A DNA stretch of 64,000 nucleotides from Triangularia verruculosa (lineage: Eukaryota > Ascomycota > Sordariomycetes > Sordariales > Podosporaceae), in the NCBI GenBank assembly GCA_033296885.1, contig MU864015.1, forward strand, positions 1 to 64,000. The letters are read 5' to 3'. Below, one piece after another: positions 14,000 through 26,495 of this stretch. A program made the position numbers and the translations under genes. Position 1 is the first letter of the stretch. Each line of letters opens with the position of its first letter. Below the pieces are notes generated by a model. The model was not told where the DNA came from and searched no databases. It saw nothing but the letters and a program-made list of their open reading frames with translations.

Positions 14000-16900
14000 T
14001 CAGATAAATTAAAAGCGCTAAGTTAAACGCTATAGCCGAAAATACCAATACTTAAGAGGGAATCCCTACCTAACCCACTATCGACTAACTCCTTACTCGT
14101 ATCCAGAAGCTCAAGGATAAATCGCGCCTCTTTTATAACGCCTTTACGTAGGAAAATATTATACTCTACTACGAAATTAGTACCTTACATAAAGAAGGAG
14201 ATCGCGCTAAACTCGAAGCTCCCGACTACTACGGAGGGACCAAAGGAGAACTAGGAGGATTTTTAATCTAGCTTAAGGCATATTTTCGGTATTACCCTTC
14301 CCGTTTCCTGGACGAACCGTCCAAGGTTATATACGCTACGTCTAGGCTTAAGGACAAAGCACTTACCTAATTCGAACCGATCCTAAGAGATTTTTTCGAT
14401 AATTAGCCCGACAAAAGGAAGGCGGTTATTATAAGTATTTTAAATTATATAAGGGTTTCGAAGAAAAGATTAAAGAGGTATTTAGAGAGTACGATAAAAG
14501 TAAGTATATTTAAGAGCGATTAGCTAACCTTAAGTAGACTAGGTCTACTGCCGATTACGCTATAGTATTTAGAATAGATATATTATATAGCGAAATTAAC
14601 GACGAAAGGTTAATATAATTGTTTTACAACGGGCTTAAGGAAGAAGTTAAAGATAAAGTATACCGATAGGAGCGACTAAAAAGTATCGACGAATATATCG
14701 CAATAGCAGTTCGCATCGACGACCGATAATATCAGCGCCGTAAGGAGCGTAAGGGCACATACGTATAAGGACCCTACCGTCCTAACAATAAAAAGAAGAG
14801 ATAGCCTTACAAGACTCACGTCTCAGGGACTACTTACGTAGGACCTATAGAAGTAGACATAGTTCAGAAGCGGTTTAAAGGGAAGAACGATATCAAGTAC
14901 TTCAACTATAGGAAGATAGATTATTTTAAGAGAGATTATCAGGCACCTAAGCAGCTCCGTTAAAAGGAAAGAGAAACGGCAGTAGTCGCTAAGATAATAT
15001 AGGTAATAGAGATCTCCGGTATAAAGTATTCCGACGAGGATTTTCGGGACTTAGCGAATAACTATACTAATAGCGACTATAAGTACGAACCTCGGGAAGG
15101 AGAATTAACGGTCGACTTTAAAGGAGAAAACCGTATAATAAGATAAAAACTACCGGTTAAAGGAATTACGAAACTAGAAAAGAGCACCGCTCCCGGACCC
15201 TCCGAGGAAACCCTATAGTAATTAAAGCAGTTCTTCACTATAAATACAATCCGTACCTTAGACCTATATATAGGAAGGACCCTAAAGTAGGCTAAGGAAC
15301 GAGTTTAAAAACTCGAGGAGAAAATAAAAGAGCTCCGGAATTAATAGGAAGTAATTAAACAATATTACTATAACCTCGAAAATAAAGTAATATAAACTAT
15401 AATTAATTATTAGCCGCTTATATAACTCTAGTAAAAAAATAAACGATAAATCGTCCCCGAAATTAAATTTAAGCAATACCGTAGTAAACTATTATAGTTA
15501 GCTTATAGAAAGGGTAAGCTCGAGTTTAAAGAACTAAATTAAAAGGAGTATTAGGAAAATAAGGAGATTACTAATATAGGGCTCTTACAGATACCAGGAC
15601 AAGTACCTCGCTATAAATAATATAAACTATATAATAGAGATACGGCATAGTTATATCCTAGACACCTAGAGTATAGGAGAATACCTTAATTCCAATATAT
15701 TATATATAGGTGTATAGAGCATTACTAGAGTAAGGTTCTCTAAGGATATTAGCTAGTACGGTAATTAGGAAGAAATGGAGATCTTAAGCTTATTATAAGA
15801 ACTATAGCTAGATAGGAACGATAATAAGAAGAGTTGGACGATTATTTCCTGTAGAGATAGGGAAACTTAATTAAATTAAAGAAGGAACTCCAGGTTATAC
15901 GGTTTATACTTAGATACGTAAGATACTACTTTAAGTGGATAACTAGTTAAGGAAAAAACACCGTTAATAAAGAAGAATATAAGTTAATATAGTATAAAAG
16001 TCCAGATTACGCATTCTATTTACGAATAAAGGCTAAAAGATACTACAACGTCTAGGATAAAGCCGAAGCCAGGGTTACGGTAAAGGGGCGGCGGATATAT
16101 AATTAAAAGAAGATTCGATAAAGTATAAAAGACGGAAAATAAGAAGAAGTTTAACGATAATAGTTAGCCGATTTCGAACTGCTAAATAATTTAATAAAGG
16201 AGAATGCTTTAGAAGTATAATAATAGTCGGGAAAAAAGCTACGGCCTTTCGTAGAAGCCGTAAACCTCTAAAGGATTATAAGTAAAGTATTAGCGAGATC
16301 GCTATTATATAAAGGAAGGGTATAAAAGATAAGAGATTATAAGTAATAATATATTAAAAGGGTTTTTAAACGTAGGTATTCGTAGATAATAGAGTAGAAA
16401 TGGACTTAATTTTATTAAGATTTATATAATAAACCCGAGTTCTATAGAAAAAAAAAAGGAAAAGGTTATTATAAAGGGACCCTTCCTTATATAGTTAATA
16501 GTTAGAGAGACGTTACTATTAGATATTATAATATTAGGGAAAATAACGATAGTGATTTTCGATATCGTAGATATAGGGCTAGAAAAAGATATAATTTTAG
16601 AATAATTATAGTATAAGGATTATAACCTAGATATCGATTGGAAGGACGGTGGCTATTTACGACCGAGGGAATATCGGGAATATTCGACTAACGATAGAAG
16701 ATTAGGAGTACGGTAAGAGTAGAGTGCAGGATAAGTATCTTCTACGGTATTACCGTAAGAGATACGAAAGGTATTGGTATACTTAATCGACAAAAGCGGT
16801 AAAATCGAAGAAGTAAGGTTAATAAGAATAGTTACGTTAGTGGAAATTATAGTAATAATAAAGGATAAATACGCTTATTATAATAATATAAAGAAAGGTA

Positions 16901-19900
16901 ATAAAAAGGAGGTACCGATAGAATACTAGGGATATCCGGTATTTATAGTAAAATATCTTTAAGGTCTACTAGAGAGGAGATTATAAGACTATAAGATTAA
17001 ATTTAAAGAAAAAGTAAAGCTTAAACTTTTTTAGGTCTACTATATTAACGATAAGTAGAATAAGGAGTTACGGAAATACTTAAACGAAAATATTAAAAGA
17101 GGATATATTAGAGTATCTATATCGCCGGCTAAATATCTTATTTTCTTCGTACTAAAGAAGGATAGGAGTCCGCGATTATATGTAGATTATTAATAGTTAA
17201 ATTAGGAGACGGTGAAGAACGGTTACTTATTACTATTAATTTCTCGGCTAAGAAGTTAATTATTAAGGGTATAATAGTTTATTAGACTTAATATACTAGT
17301 TAGGTACGTATATATATAAATTAAGGAGGAAGACGAGTAGAAGATAGCTTTTCGTATGCTTTACGGATATTTCGAGTACCTCGTTATACCGTTTAGGCTT
17401 ATAAATATACCGGCGACTTTCCAGGCCCTCGTTAATTATATAATTTACTAATATCTTAATAAAATAATAATTTACTACCTCGACAATATTCTTATTTACT
17501 TATATACTTTAAAGGAATATAAATAATATATTAAAGAGATTTTAAACGCGTTATATAGAGTAGGATTATTAATTAATAAAAATAAAAGCGAGTTCTATAT
17601 ATAGGAAATAATTTACTTAAGATATTTAATTTCGCGAAAAGAAATATAAATAAAGCTAGGGAAGATTATAGTAGTTAAAGACTAGCCGAGATTATAAGTA
17701 AAAACAGCCGAATAATTGAAGACTAAAGTTCGAGAATTTCTAAGGTTTATAAACTTCTATCGGATATTTATACGAAATTACAGCGCTATAGCGAAACTAT
17801 TGAACGATTTAATTAAGAAGAACGCCGAATTTAAATAAAAAAAGGAGTAAGAGGAGGCTTTTTAAGCTATTAAAAACGCTATTATAACGGATCTAGTATT
17901 TAAACTCCCCGACCTAGGACGATTTTTCGAAGTCGAGATAAATATTTCCGATTATATTATCGGAGGGCAGCTAGGGTAATAAAACGATGATAGGAAATTA
18001 TATCTGTTTGCTGCGTTGCCCTATAGGCCTGTAATACAGTACCTACAGGGGAGCTACAGTGAACTATGCGCTGTAGCAATGCGTAGCAGAAGCGGAAGAA
18101 AGGGGGGTACGACAGCAGTGCTGAAGGAAGCAAGACCACTGTTATTATAGTGGGCAAGACGTCACAGTACAGAGGCTTTGAGTGCTTGTACTTAGTCTAA
18201 TACAGAGGCTTTGAGTGCATGTATATTGTTGACTTGTGCTCTATTGCTTATGCTTGCTTACTACATACAGGATTGAGAGGAGAGGAGAGGTCTACTTATA
18301 TAAGTGTGCTGGTCTTCCAGCAGGTTCTATAGGGCACTGGGCTCCTATAGGGTAGCAGGGTGCCCTGTGGGACTACTAAGCTATAGAGGGTATAGCTTAG
18401 TTCTACGGGCTTCGATTCCCTTCGATAGCTGACAAATCCTTGGGAGCCGAGCCCTTTGGTAGGTCTTGGGTTACACTAGACCTGGCACCTCAACACCTGG
18501 GTCTTACCCGGCACCTATTATGTGCCACACGTTAACAATATCTAATAGTATTCTTTTCGAATAAGTTAGAAGGATTATATAAAAATTACCCTATCTATAA
18601 TAAAGAGCTATTTATTATTATTAAGACGTTCGAAGAGTAAAGACTATACCTTAGCGGTATTAACTACGAGGTTTAGGTCTATATTAATTATAAAAACCTA
18701 AAGTATTTTACTATTATTAAAGTCCTTAACGCTAAATAAGGTAGGTAATTAGAATTCTTATCCGAATTTAACTTTCAAATTTATTATAAAAAAGGATCCG
18801 AGAATATAAAAGTAGATACTTTAAGTAAAAGGGCGGACTACTACGAAAAAAAAATAGAAGAGGAATTACTACCTTTACTATAGAAAATAATAGAAGATAT
18901 ATTTAGGTACCCGCTTTAATAGTAAGCTAAATATTATATAATATATCGAGAAGAATCTATTACTTATAAATATTAAAGCAATATTAATAGCGATAATTAA
19001 AAACGATAAATTAAGTTAGAATTATTAAGGATTTAAAAGGACGACCGCTACCGGCTCTAATATAATAATAAAGCCTATATCGACCTAGAATAACGAAAGA
19101 TATTAATTTAAAAGATCTACGAATCGAAGTTCGGAAAATATATAAAAGTAGTTAAAACAATAGAAAAGATTAAATAATATTTTAATTAACTAGAAATAAG
19201 AAAGGATATAAAAGAGATATTACAGGAGTATAACCTTTATAGAAAAACGAAAGTAGAGAGATATAAACTATATAGATTCTTAAAGCTACTACCAATAATA
19301 GAATAACTATAAAATTCGGTATTAATAAACTTTATTATTAAACTACCAGAATTTAAAGATATAACTATAGACGTTAAATATAATAATATCTTAACGGTAA
19401 TCGATAAGTTTACTAAATAAGTATACTTCTTACTTTATAAGGAGATTTAAACGGCGGAATAATTAGCGGATATAGTATTTCGGAACATTACGGTAATATA
19501 TATATAGTTAAAGGAATTTATTACGGATCGCGATATTAAGTTTATATCGAAGTTTTAAAAGACTTTAATAAAGTAAATAGGAGTAAAAAGCAAGGCGTCG
19601 TTAGTATATTACTTACAGACGGACGGCCAAACGGAAAGGCTTAACTAAATCGTCGAATAATACCTTCGGAACTATATTAATTTCGAATAAAACAACTAAG
19701 TTAAACTCTTACTAGCAGCACAGCTTACGTATAATACAGTACCTATAGAAATAACTAAAGTTATATTATTCTTCGTAAACTACAGTTTTAAGGCAAATTT
19801 ATAGTAAGGACTAGAAGTAAAAGTACCTAAGGCGGCAATAAAAGTAGGAAAGTTATATATATTATACGCTAAACTTAAGGAAAAGCTTAAGTTCGTTCGG

Positions 19901-20229
19901 GAACGTATACGCAAGTACTATAATACTAAACAGCTCGAAGGACCTCGCTTAAAGAGGGAGGATAAAGTGTTTTTATCAACATGCAATCTTCGTATAAAGA
20001 GGCCTAATAAGAAGCTAGACCATAGGAAAGTAGGCCTATTTAAAGTTAAAAGGAAGATATCGGAGACGGTATATAAGTTAGAGTTACCCAGCATAATATA
20101 CCTACAGTTATATACTTTTCATATCTCACTTCTAGAACCTATATTACCAGTAAGTAAAACTAATATCCAGAAGATAGCGGAAGACGAAAAAGAAAAGTAC
20201 AATATAAAAGAAATATTAAATTTATAGAT
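14000..20229 (+). pseudogene. Gag-Pol of the gypsy element, degraded
   Basis: Gag ends in a CCHC knuckle at about 14898-14940 that now reads YFNYRKIDYFKRDY: all four metal ligands have become Tyr. Reverse transcriptase spans about 17000-17960, with LYVDY (normally YVDYRQLN) near 17185 and YLDNILIY (normally YLDDILIY) near 17475. RNase H begins before the nested LTR and resumes after it with VFFSNKLEGLYKNYPIYNKEL (about 18548). Integrase covers about 19050-19750 (ITDRDIKFIS, TDGQTERLN). A chromodomain-like tail (KLDHRKVGLFKVKRKISETVY, FHISLLEP) is still open for 86 codons at 19967-20227. Stops replace Trp and Gln throughout. Confidence 0.88.
18005..18537. mobile_element. Nested solo LTR, little mutated
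   Basis: 533 bp starting TGTTTGCTGC and ending CACGTTAACA, flanked by a perfect 5 bp duplication, ATATC (18000-18004 and 18538-18542). It interrupts the gypsy RNase H between the codons for KLY and the following VFFSNKL. Its base composition is normal while everything around it is RIP-mutated. TG...CA ends, short TGTT/AACA inverted ends and a 5 bp target duplication identify an LTR. No internal retroelement genes are present, so it is a solo LTR left by LTR-LTR recombination. Orientation cannot be fixed. Confidence 0.85.
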
Positions 20230-20431
20230 TAATAAAGGTTAATTAAAATATTTAATTAATTAACTAAGTTATTCGGCTATAAATAATTTATAAAAATTAA
20301 TAATAAATTTAAATTATCTAAATAAACTAAAAGAATTCCACCGGTATTATTTAGACCGACCTAAATTAAATTAAATAATAAAAAGTTCAATACTTAAATT
20401 ATAGGGTATACCTATAAATCTAAATACTAAA

Positions 20432-20503
20432 GAACCTCGACGGGAATCGAACCTGCACCTCCGACGTAATAATCGACGTATTATATACTATATTATAAAG
20501 TTA
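20432..20503 (-). pseudogene. tRNA-like remnant inside the gypsy element
   Basis: On the minus strand a 72-nt segment ends in a B-box-like GGTTCGATTCC followed by CCGTCGAGGTT. The first seven bases (AACTTTA) pair with CGAGGTT if G-T pairs are allowed and RIP C-to-T changes are undone. The T arm is GCAGG/TTCGATT/CCCGT, one G-to-A change from a good stem. The anticodon arm (around GTCGATTATTACGTCGG) does not fold cleanly, so the isotype is not called. Confidence 0.35.
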
Positions 20504-21359
20504 ATAAATACCTAAAGACCTACTTATAATTAATATTATAAACCTTAATTATTTTAAAGAGTTAAAGAAGTTCTACCGGAGGAACCTTAAACGATTAAAG
20601 GTAGGGAATACCGTAAAAAACTAACCGTCGGGATTAAAGGAAAATTAGAGAAAGCGTAGAGGCTTAAGTCGTTTACAGAACTAATACCCGCACTAACGAA
20701 GTCCTAAATTAATTAATCCAGGGGAATAAAAAACTAGTCGAAAGACGAGTCGGGGGTAAGGGAGGCGGCCTTATTAATAGTCTTTTAGTATTTTAATTTT
20801 TCCAGTTCCTCTATAGTATTAAGACCCCGAGATATAACCCGTAATATTTTCTCGAACCATATTTTCTTTTATTTTCGTAAACGCTGAACCTTCTCGTTCG
20901 TAGTTTTAGCCTTAACCTTAATCTATTCTTAAATATAACGGATATTCTTAGTAGTAACTTTAACTTATATTTCTATTAACTCGAGCTCCACCTTTATAGT
21001 GTTATACTACGAAATAATATAAGATAATTAACGAGGAGTAATCCCGAGGACGTTATAGCGAAAAAGACCGCGATGAACGTACTTAAAGTAACGAGAAGAT
21101 TCGGTGGGTAATATAATATAAGAGAGGTTACGAGTAACGTAAGCGGAATAAAGAATTAGTATTTTAAAAGGATAACGTAGAATTCTCGTCGTAAGGTTAA
21201 GACGGGTTAACGTCGGTAAGCGTTTAGATTTACTTACGTAGTTAAATATCGCAGTAATAGAGAAAAATAAAGAGGAGGACTTATAATAGATAAGGTTAGT
21301 TATTAATAAAAGGTTTTAAATAGGGTCGCCGAAACGTCGACTTAGGAGGGGGGGCATCG

Positions 21360-21759
21360 TGTTACGAATATAATGTAGACACCCGAAAGGAATAATTAAT
21401 AGGAAAGAGGAGGTATAGTAGCTAATTAGAGGAAAGGAAGATAGACCAATAAGAGGTGGATTATCTGGGATATAAAGGAATTATAAGTAATTCCTGGGAA
21501 TCACTTATAATCCTTAGAAGTCAGTTATAATCCGGGAAGAAATAGAATAATCCAGGTCTTAACATTAAGTCTATATATACGGAGGAACTAAATAGCTTGT
21601 AGATAGTTCCGCAGTATGCAATCACAGCTTGTATTCACGGTATCTTGTGTTTACATTGAGACATCTTGTTGTGCACTGTTTAGCTGCACCGAACCAATTG
21701 TCAGAAGTAGCCTTCAACCGAGTATCCCTTTCAGAGGTTCTGTACAGGGGTTCGTCACA
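21360..21759 (+). repeat. 3' LTR of the gypsy element
   Basis: 400 bp, matching the 5' LTR along its length. Its left part (21360-21590) is as mutated as the 5' LTR. Its right part (from about 21600) keeps words such as GCAATCACAGCTTG and TTGTGCACTGTTTAGCTGCACCG that are AT-converted in the 5' LTR. It is followed by the target duplication AGAAG. Confidence 0.92.
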
Positions 21760-21764
21760 AGAAG

Positions 21765-23822
21765 ACCGGCACCAGCACCCCGGAAGAGGCGGTTCGCCCG
21801 CTCGTGGCCAGCCTGAGCATCAGCGGCGCGACGAACCCGCCCGCCCCCCACGTCCCATCCCCGACTCATCGCTCGACGGCCGAGGATGGCGGGCTGCGTG
21901 AAGCCTGCCGCACCGGTTGCATCGCCGCCATTGACGCGGCGCTGCGCCTCGGCACGTCTATTAGTACCGTGCCCGTTGCCTCGGTTGTGCCCAAGCGCAA
22001 GCCCATTACTATCGTCGGAGGGAGCACTAGCAGCGGAAGCAACAGGGAGGACGGAAAGGCGTCGACGGTCAAGGCCCTCACGCTCCAACTCGCTACTAAG
22101 GGCCGTCAGGTCGATACATTCTCGCACCTACTTTCCATCGGCGCGCACCTGGACGAGCCCGGCACGTCGGTCGCCTCGATCCGGTCCCTAATCCGGCTCG
22201 TCACCCGGGGACCGGACGGCCCCGCCCTGCTGCGTCTATTCTTCGGAGCCAATCTTGCCCACTAGCTCGACCAGGAGATACGCAATGAGGCCCTCCTCGG
22301 CCTAATACAAGGATATAACCCCCCGCTACGCTCGTCGTCACCGGTCCCGGCGTTTAATAAGCGTATTAAGTTCGCTCGCGCGCTGCTCGACGACTTCGGA
22401 GCGAGCCCAGATTTCTTCCGCGGCCCCGCACACCGCCCTTATACATCGACCCTCTCCGCTGCCGTACTTACACTCTCGCCCGACCTCATCCGCCTCCTAC
22501 TCGATCACAGCGCCTGCCCTAACAGACCGCCAGACCTGCAGCGGCAGCCCGTATCCGAACGGCCGTTCTATATCCCCCTCTGCGCCTTAGCACACACCTT
22601 GGCACATGCCTTGGCACACGCCTTAGCATACGCCTTAGCCGGGTCGCTGCTGGACCCGCCCGCCTAAGCCGCCCTCCGGCAGATTGCTGATATACTACTA
22701 GATCGTAGCGCCGATACCAGCGTCTACGTGCCGTATCTCGGAGCGTTACATTAGTTTATATCCTTCGCAAATCCGCTAGTCGTTTTCCTAAACGTAATCG
22801 ACTGTTAGGACGACGACGGCGGCGGCCTATAGGCTCTCGATATACTCCGGTTCCTATTAAACCGCGGTATAAGCCCCGACCGCCTATTAATATACGCTTC
22901 CTAGGAGGGATAGCGCCCGGACTTACCCCATTAAGGGCTGGTATCTAAAGGGCCGGTCCGTCGTAACCCCGTTACGGACCTGCTAGATAAGTAGGGATTA
23001 GCTAAACTCGCCTCGCCGGCCTTTACGTCAGCGCTCGAGATACTTATAACTTATTACCCTAGAAATAGGGGCGGAATCGAGCGTATAATCGAGGTCCTCG
23101 TTAAATACGACTATTATAGACCGTTACCTACCTCTTCGTCGTTATCGTTATCGTCCGCCGCGGATAATACTACAATTATCATCCCACAAACGTAAGATAA
23201 TATAATCCTCGACGCCTAGAGGCGCATCATATCCTCGACCGTACACCTACTTAACCCGTTCGAACTAGGCGAATTCTTCTACGCCTACGCCTTTATTAAG
23301 GCAAGTTACCCGCGGTTTAGGCCGCAAGGGCACCTAGGGTATTACGGGGCCGGGGCGCATAAGATTAGCGACTTTACTATAATGACGGTTATCGCGCTGC
23401 TCGCCGCGGGCGCCGATGTAAACTACCGCCACCGCCGGTCTAAAACAGAACCTTAGCGAAATGATACTAGGTACATAGAAGTCAGCCCCATAGCGCTACA
23501 CTTAATCTACCGCTAGCTGGCCGGCCACCCGCCCAGGGCGCCGCATAACCCGCCGCCCAGCTAGTAAAGAGATTGCGGCGGCTTCCGGTATACGCCCGAC
23601 TACGCAAGGTTCATACGGTTTTTAGTAGAGGAGTACGGTGCCGACTCCTGCGTTAGGTTCCAGGGCCGGACCCCGGCCGAGATCCTCGTACAACTGCGGC
23701 GGCCCGAGCTCGATACCGAGGAGATTATAGATAGGAGGTAGGGGAGGGAGATAAAGGTAGTTACCTCGGCAAGAAGGGAGTTAATAACGTTCCTTAAAAG
23801 TACCGCTACAAAGACGGCTTAA
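21765..23822 (+). pseudogene. Ankyrin-repeat protein gene, split by gypsy and RIP-mutated
   Basis: The frame starting at 21765 (ACC GGC ACC AGC) runs 2058 bp without an indel to a TAA at 23820-23822. With the three codons at 13564 the original protein would have had about 688 residues and no intron. Ankyrin-like helices are visible: DLIRLLLDHSACPNRPPDL (about 22490), ILRFLLNRGISPDRLL (about 22845), VIALLAAGADVNYRHRR (about 23390) and FIRFLVEEYGADSC (about 23610). The first 500 bp are GC-rich and open (to the stop at 22263-22265). Further right, internal TAG and TAA stops accumulate, all explicable as C-to-T or G-to-A from Trp or Gln. Such proteins are often interaction modules, but its function is unknown. 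Confidence 0.8.
22584..22640 (+). repeat. 12 bp tandem repeat in the ankyrin pseudogene
   Basis: About 4.75 copies of GCCTTGGCACAC, read in frame as a repeated Ala-Leu-Ala-His. It is a coding minisatellite, with copies differing by RIP-like transitions. Confidence 0.8.
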
Positions 23823-26159
23823 TGTTTATTAATTATATAATATATAATAGTACGTTAATTATTAGTATTATTCTTTAAATAAATATCCGGCCCTTTGCCT
23901 CTTAATTATAATTTATATAGAGAATTTAATTTCCTTTTAGCCTTATATTAACTTTAATTTTATTATCCCCTAAAAGGTTTTCTAAACTTAATTACTATAT
24001 AATATTATATAGCCTCTTATAAAAAGCCCCGAGGAAATATTAATTAATTAATTAATTTCGGCCCCTAACTTTAATCTACTTTAATACGACATAGTACCAT
24101 TCTAATACTATATAATATAAATCCCTTACCTATAAGTTCGACGAAATTTCCAAACTACAATTCCTTCCCCCCGGACTCGGCAACGTAGGCCGAAGTTTAA
24201 TATTAAGATCGTTAATTTATTACTATATTATATAATAGTATAAGTAGTAGGTTAATATTATAAGCGGTGCGATTCCGGTTCGATAATTTTTTTTCTCGTA
24301 GCTTAGGCTTTTTCTCGGGCTTATTAATTCTCTACTATAGGGCTATAAGGTTCCCCTCTACTATAGCGTTTCTTTTATCTTTAGGCCGGCTTAGTTTACG
24401 CGGCTATACCCGTTATATGATTATATACCGTATTAACTCCTGCAGTTTTATTCGACGTCCGAGCTATTAATAAATTATATATTATCGTCGTTTTAATTTA
24501 AGAGGGGTCGGGTATTATTACTTAATTAACTTTAAAATAAAATAAAGAGAGGGAAATAATTATAATTAGGGTTATCTTAGGTCGGTAAGGTCCTTTTATT
24601 ACCTAGAGAAGTTACAGAAGAAATATTAAAGGGAAGTGGTAATTTTATAAAGTAATTATAACGTTATAAAAAAATTAAACCTACTAATAGCTATAAAAGT
24701 CGATAAATTTATAGGGAAATATTTTAACGCTATTTACGGTATAGGCGTAAAGATATTATAGTGATATATAGCGATATAAGGATTTATTAAAACGGGTAGC
24801 GGTAGTGTAACCTATAGTACAGCGGTTAATAGTATAATAGCCGCTAATATAAACCCAATTATAATCGAAATAATTTAAAAATAATACTTTAATTAAATAT
24901 AAAATTCCCGATTCCCGTAGTAGGACAATGCGCCACCTACATTCTGGATTTACGGATTATTATCCGCCGGCCTAAATTATTACAGCTAAATACGTAAATA
25001 TAATTACAATAATTACCTTATAAACCCTCCTCCCATTTTTTTTAAAAATCGGGTATTAATATACGACGCTATATTTATCGAAACGAATATACTAAAATAA
25101 TCCTAATCCCCGATTTAATTTATCCTCCTATATCTTTAATAATAATATTACCCTAAGGAATCTATCTTAGAGAGAATATACTGCCTTTAAGAGGTAATAA
25201 AAGATATTTATATTCCTATAAAAAAGCGGAAACTATAACGAAAAAACGAAAACGAAAGCCGAGATTATAAATTCTACGCTAAAATCTAAAGCGGTAACTT
25301 TATATTAAGAATAAGATACTCGAGATTATTCCTAACCTTATCTAATATAACGTAATTACTATTTTCGCCTAGTATTTTAAGAGGGCCGTTAACAGCTAAG
25401 TATCGATCTTTACGCAAACTACGATACCTAATAATATAGGAAGCTTAAATCCCCACGTTATTAACGCCTTTAAGTTTCTAAATATAATTAGGACTAGTAA
25501 TAATAGGATACTATCTAGACTCGCCTATATTAAGTTAATAGACGTATTCGAGTTACTTAAATAGATCGTCGCTACTAAACGGTAAAACGGATAGCTTTTA
25601 GCTTAAAAGTCCGGCTACCGTAATGCTTCTATCGCTGTCGATATATATATCGAAGTTTAAGAACAAGCCGGTACCTTAAAAGATAAGGTAAAGTAACGTA
25701 ATCGAGTCGCCCGGCGCTAGAGAATACTCGTAGGACCCTCGCTAATCTTTATTATTATATACTTAGAAGCGGCGGAGGGGCTCGCATATATATTATTCTT
25801 CGTTATAATTATAATATTATATTAACTATTTTAAAGTAATAGATCGTCGATAAAACTTATTAAACCGGAGTTAGAACTACTTACCTCCGTTATTATATAA
25901 AGCGTATTTACTAGGATTGTTAAAGCCTCTTAGTATTTTACGAAAATCGCGGAGTATATAATTAAGTTATATCGGGCTATTAATATGGACGTCCTTTAAT
26001 AAATTAGGTAAAAACTTTTTAATAGATAAAAATATAATTAAGAAGGTACGCCGCTTTTAGCTAATATTTTATTATGGAATTTAAGGTTAGATAGGGCTAG
26101 CCGGATACTTAGCTTAATAAGAGTTAGCCCAGTATAGGTATATAGACTTTATAAAGATA
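23823..26159. other. RIP-degraded intergenic DNA, no gene recognised
   Basis: AT-rich with scattered GC islets (for example 24900-24960 and 25720-25800) and no recognisable protein. A tRNA-like phrase near 24810-24880 (AGCGGTTAATAGTATAATAGCCGC) was seen but has no credible T arm. Confidence 0.5.
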
Positions 26160-26495
26160 TAACTAAGACCTTAGATCGGTGGATTAGATAGACCTAAATA
26201 ATAGACCTAGATTTTAATAAACTTGGACTTTAATAGACCTAGACTTTAGGGTTTAGTGGACCTAGACTTGGTGGACCTGGGCTTCGGTAGACTTAAGCTT
26301 CGGTGGACTTAGGTCTATAGACGTAGACATAGATTATAGACTTCGGTAGATATAGATTTCGGTGGATATAGACTTTAGTGGATATGGATTTCGGTAGATA
26401 TGGACTTCGGTGGATATAGACTTCGGTAGATATAGACTTTAATAGCCTTAGACTTCGGTGGGCATGGACTTCGGTGGACTTAGGCTTCGGTTTAT
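26160..26495 (+). repeat. 16 bp minisatellite
   Basis: Tandem array of GACTTCGGTGGATATA and close variants, clearest from about 26338 to 26490 (nine units in register). More diverged units (GACCTAGACTTTAATAG-like) extend left to about 26160. Most differences are C/T and G/A. Confidence 0.85.

Larger units (their letters stand above)
13573..21759 (+). mobile_element. Full-length Ty3/gypsy chromovirus retrotransposon, RIP-inactivated
   Basis: Two 400 bp direct LTRs (13573-13972 and 21360-21759) bound 7.4 kb of internal sequence. The ends read TGTCACGAA and TTCGTCACA, close to a short inverted repeat. The flanks carry a perfect 5 bp duplication, AGAAG (13568-13572 and 21760-21764). A purine tract (GGAGGGGGGG, about 21347) sits just before the 3' LTR. 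The order Gag, reverse transcriptase, RNase H, integrase, chromodomain-like tail is that of Ty3/gypsy. No primer-binding site starting with TGG is visible after the 5' LTR, perhaps because of RIP. A solo LTR is nested at 18005-18537, and a tRNA-like remnant lies at 20432-20503. Confidence 0.92.

Noticed and set aside
21714..22127. Minus-strand open frame of 137 residues at the LTR/ankyrin junction
   Set aside because: It crosses from the 3' LTR into the antisense of the ankyrin gene, so it arises only from the insertion and has no motif.
24810..24880. tRNA-like sequence near 24.8 kb
   Set aside because: A possible anticodon-arm phrase exists, but there is no T arm or pairing acceptor stem.
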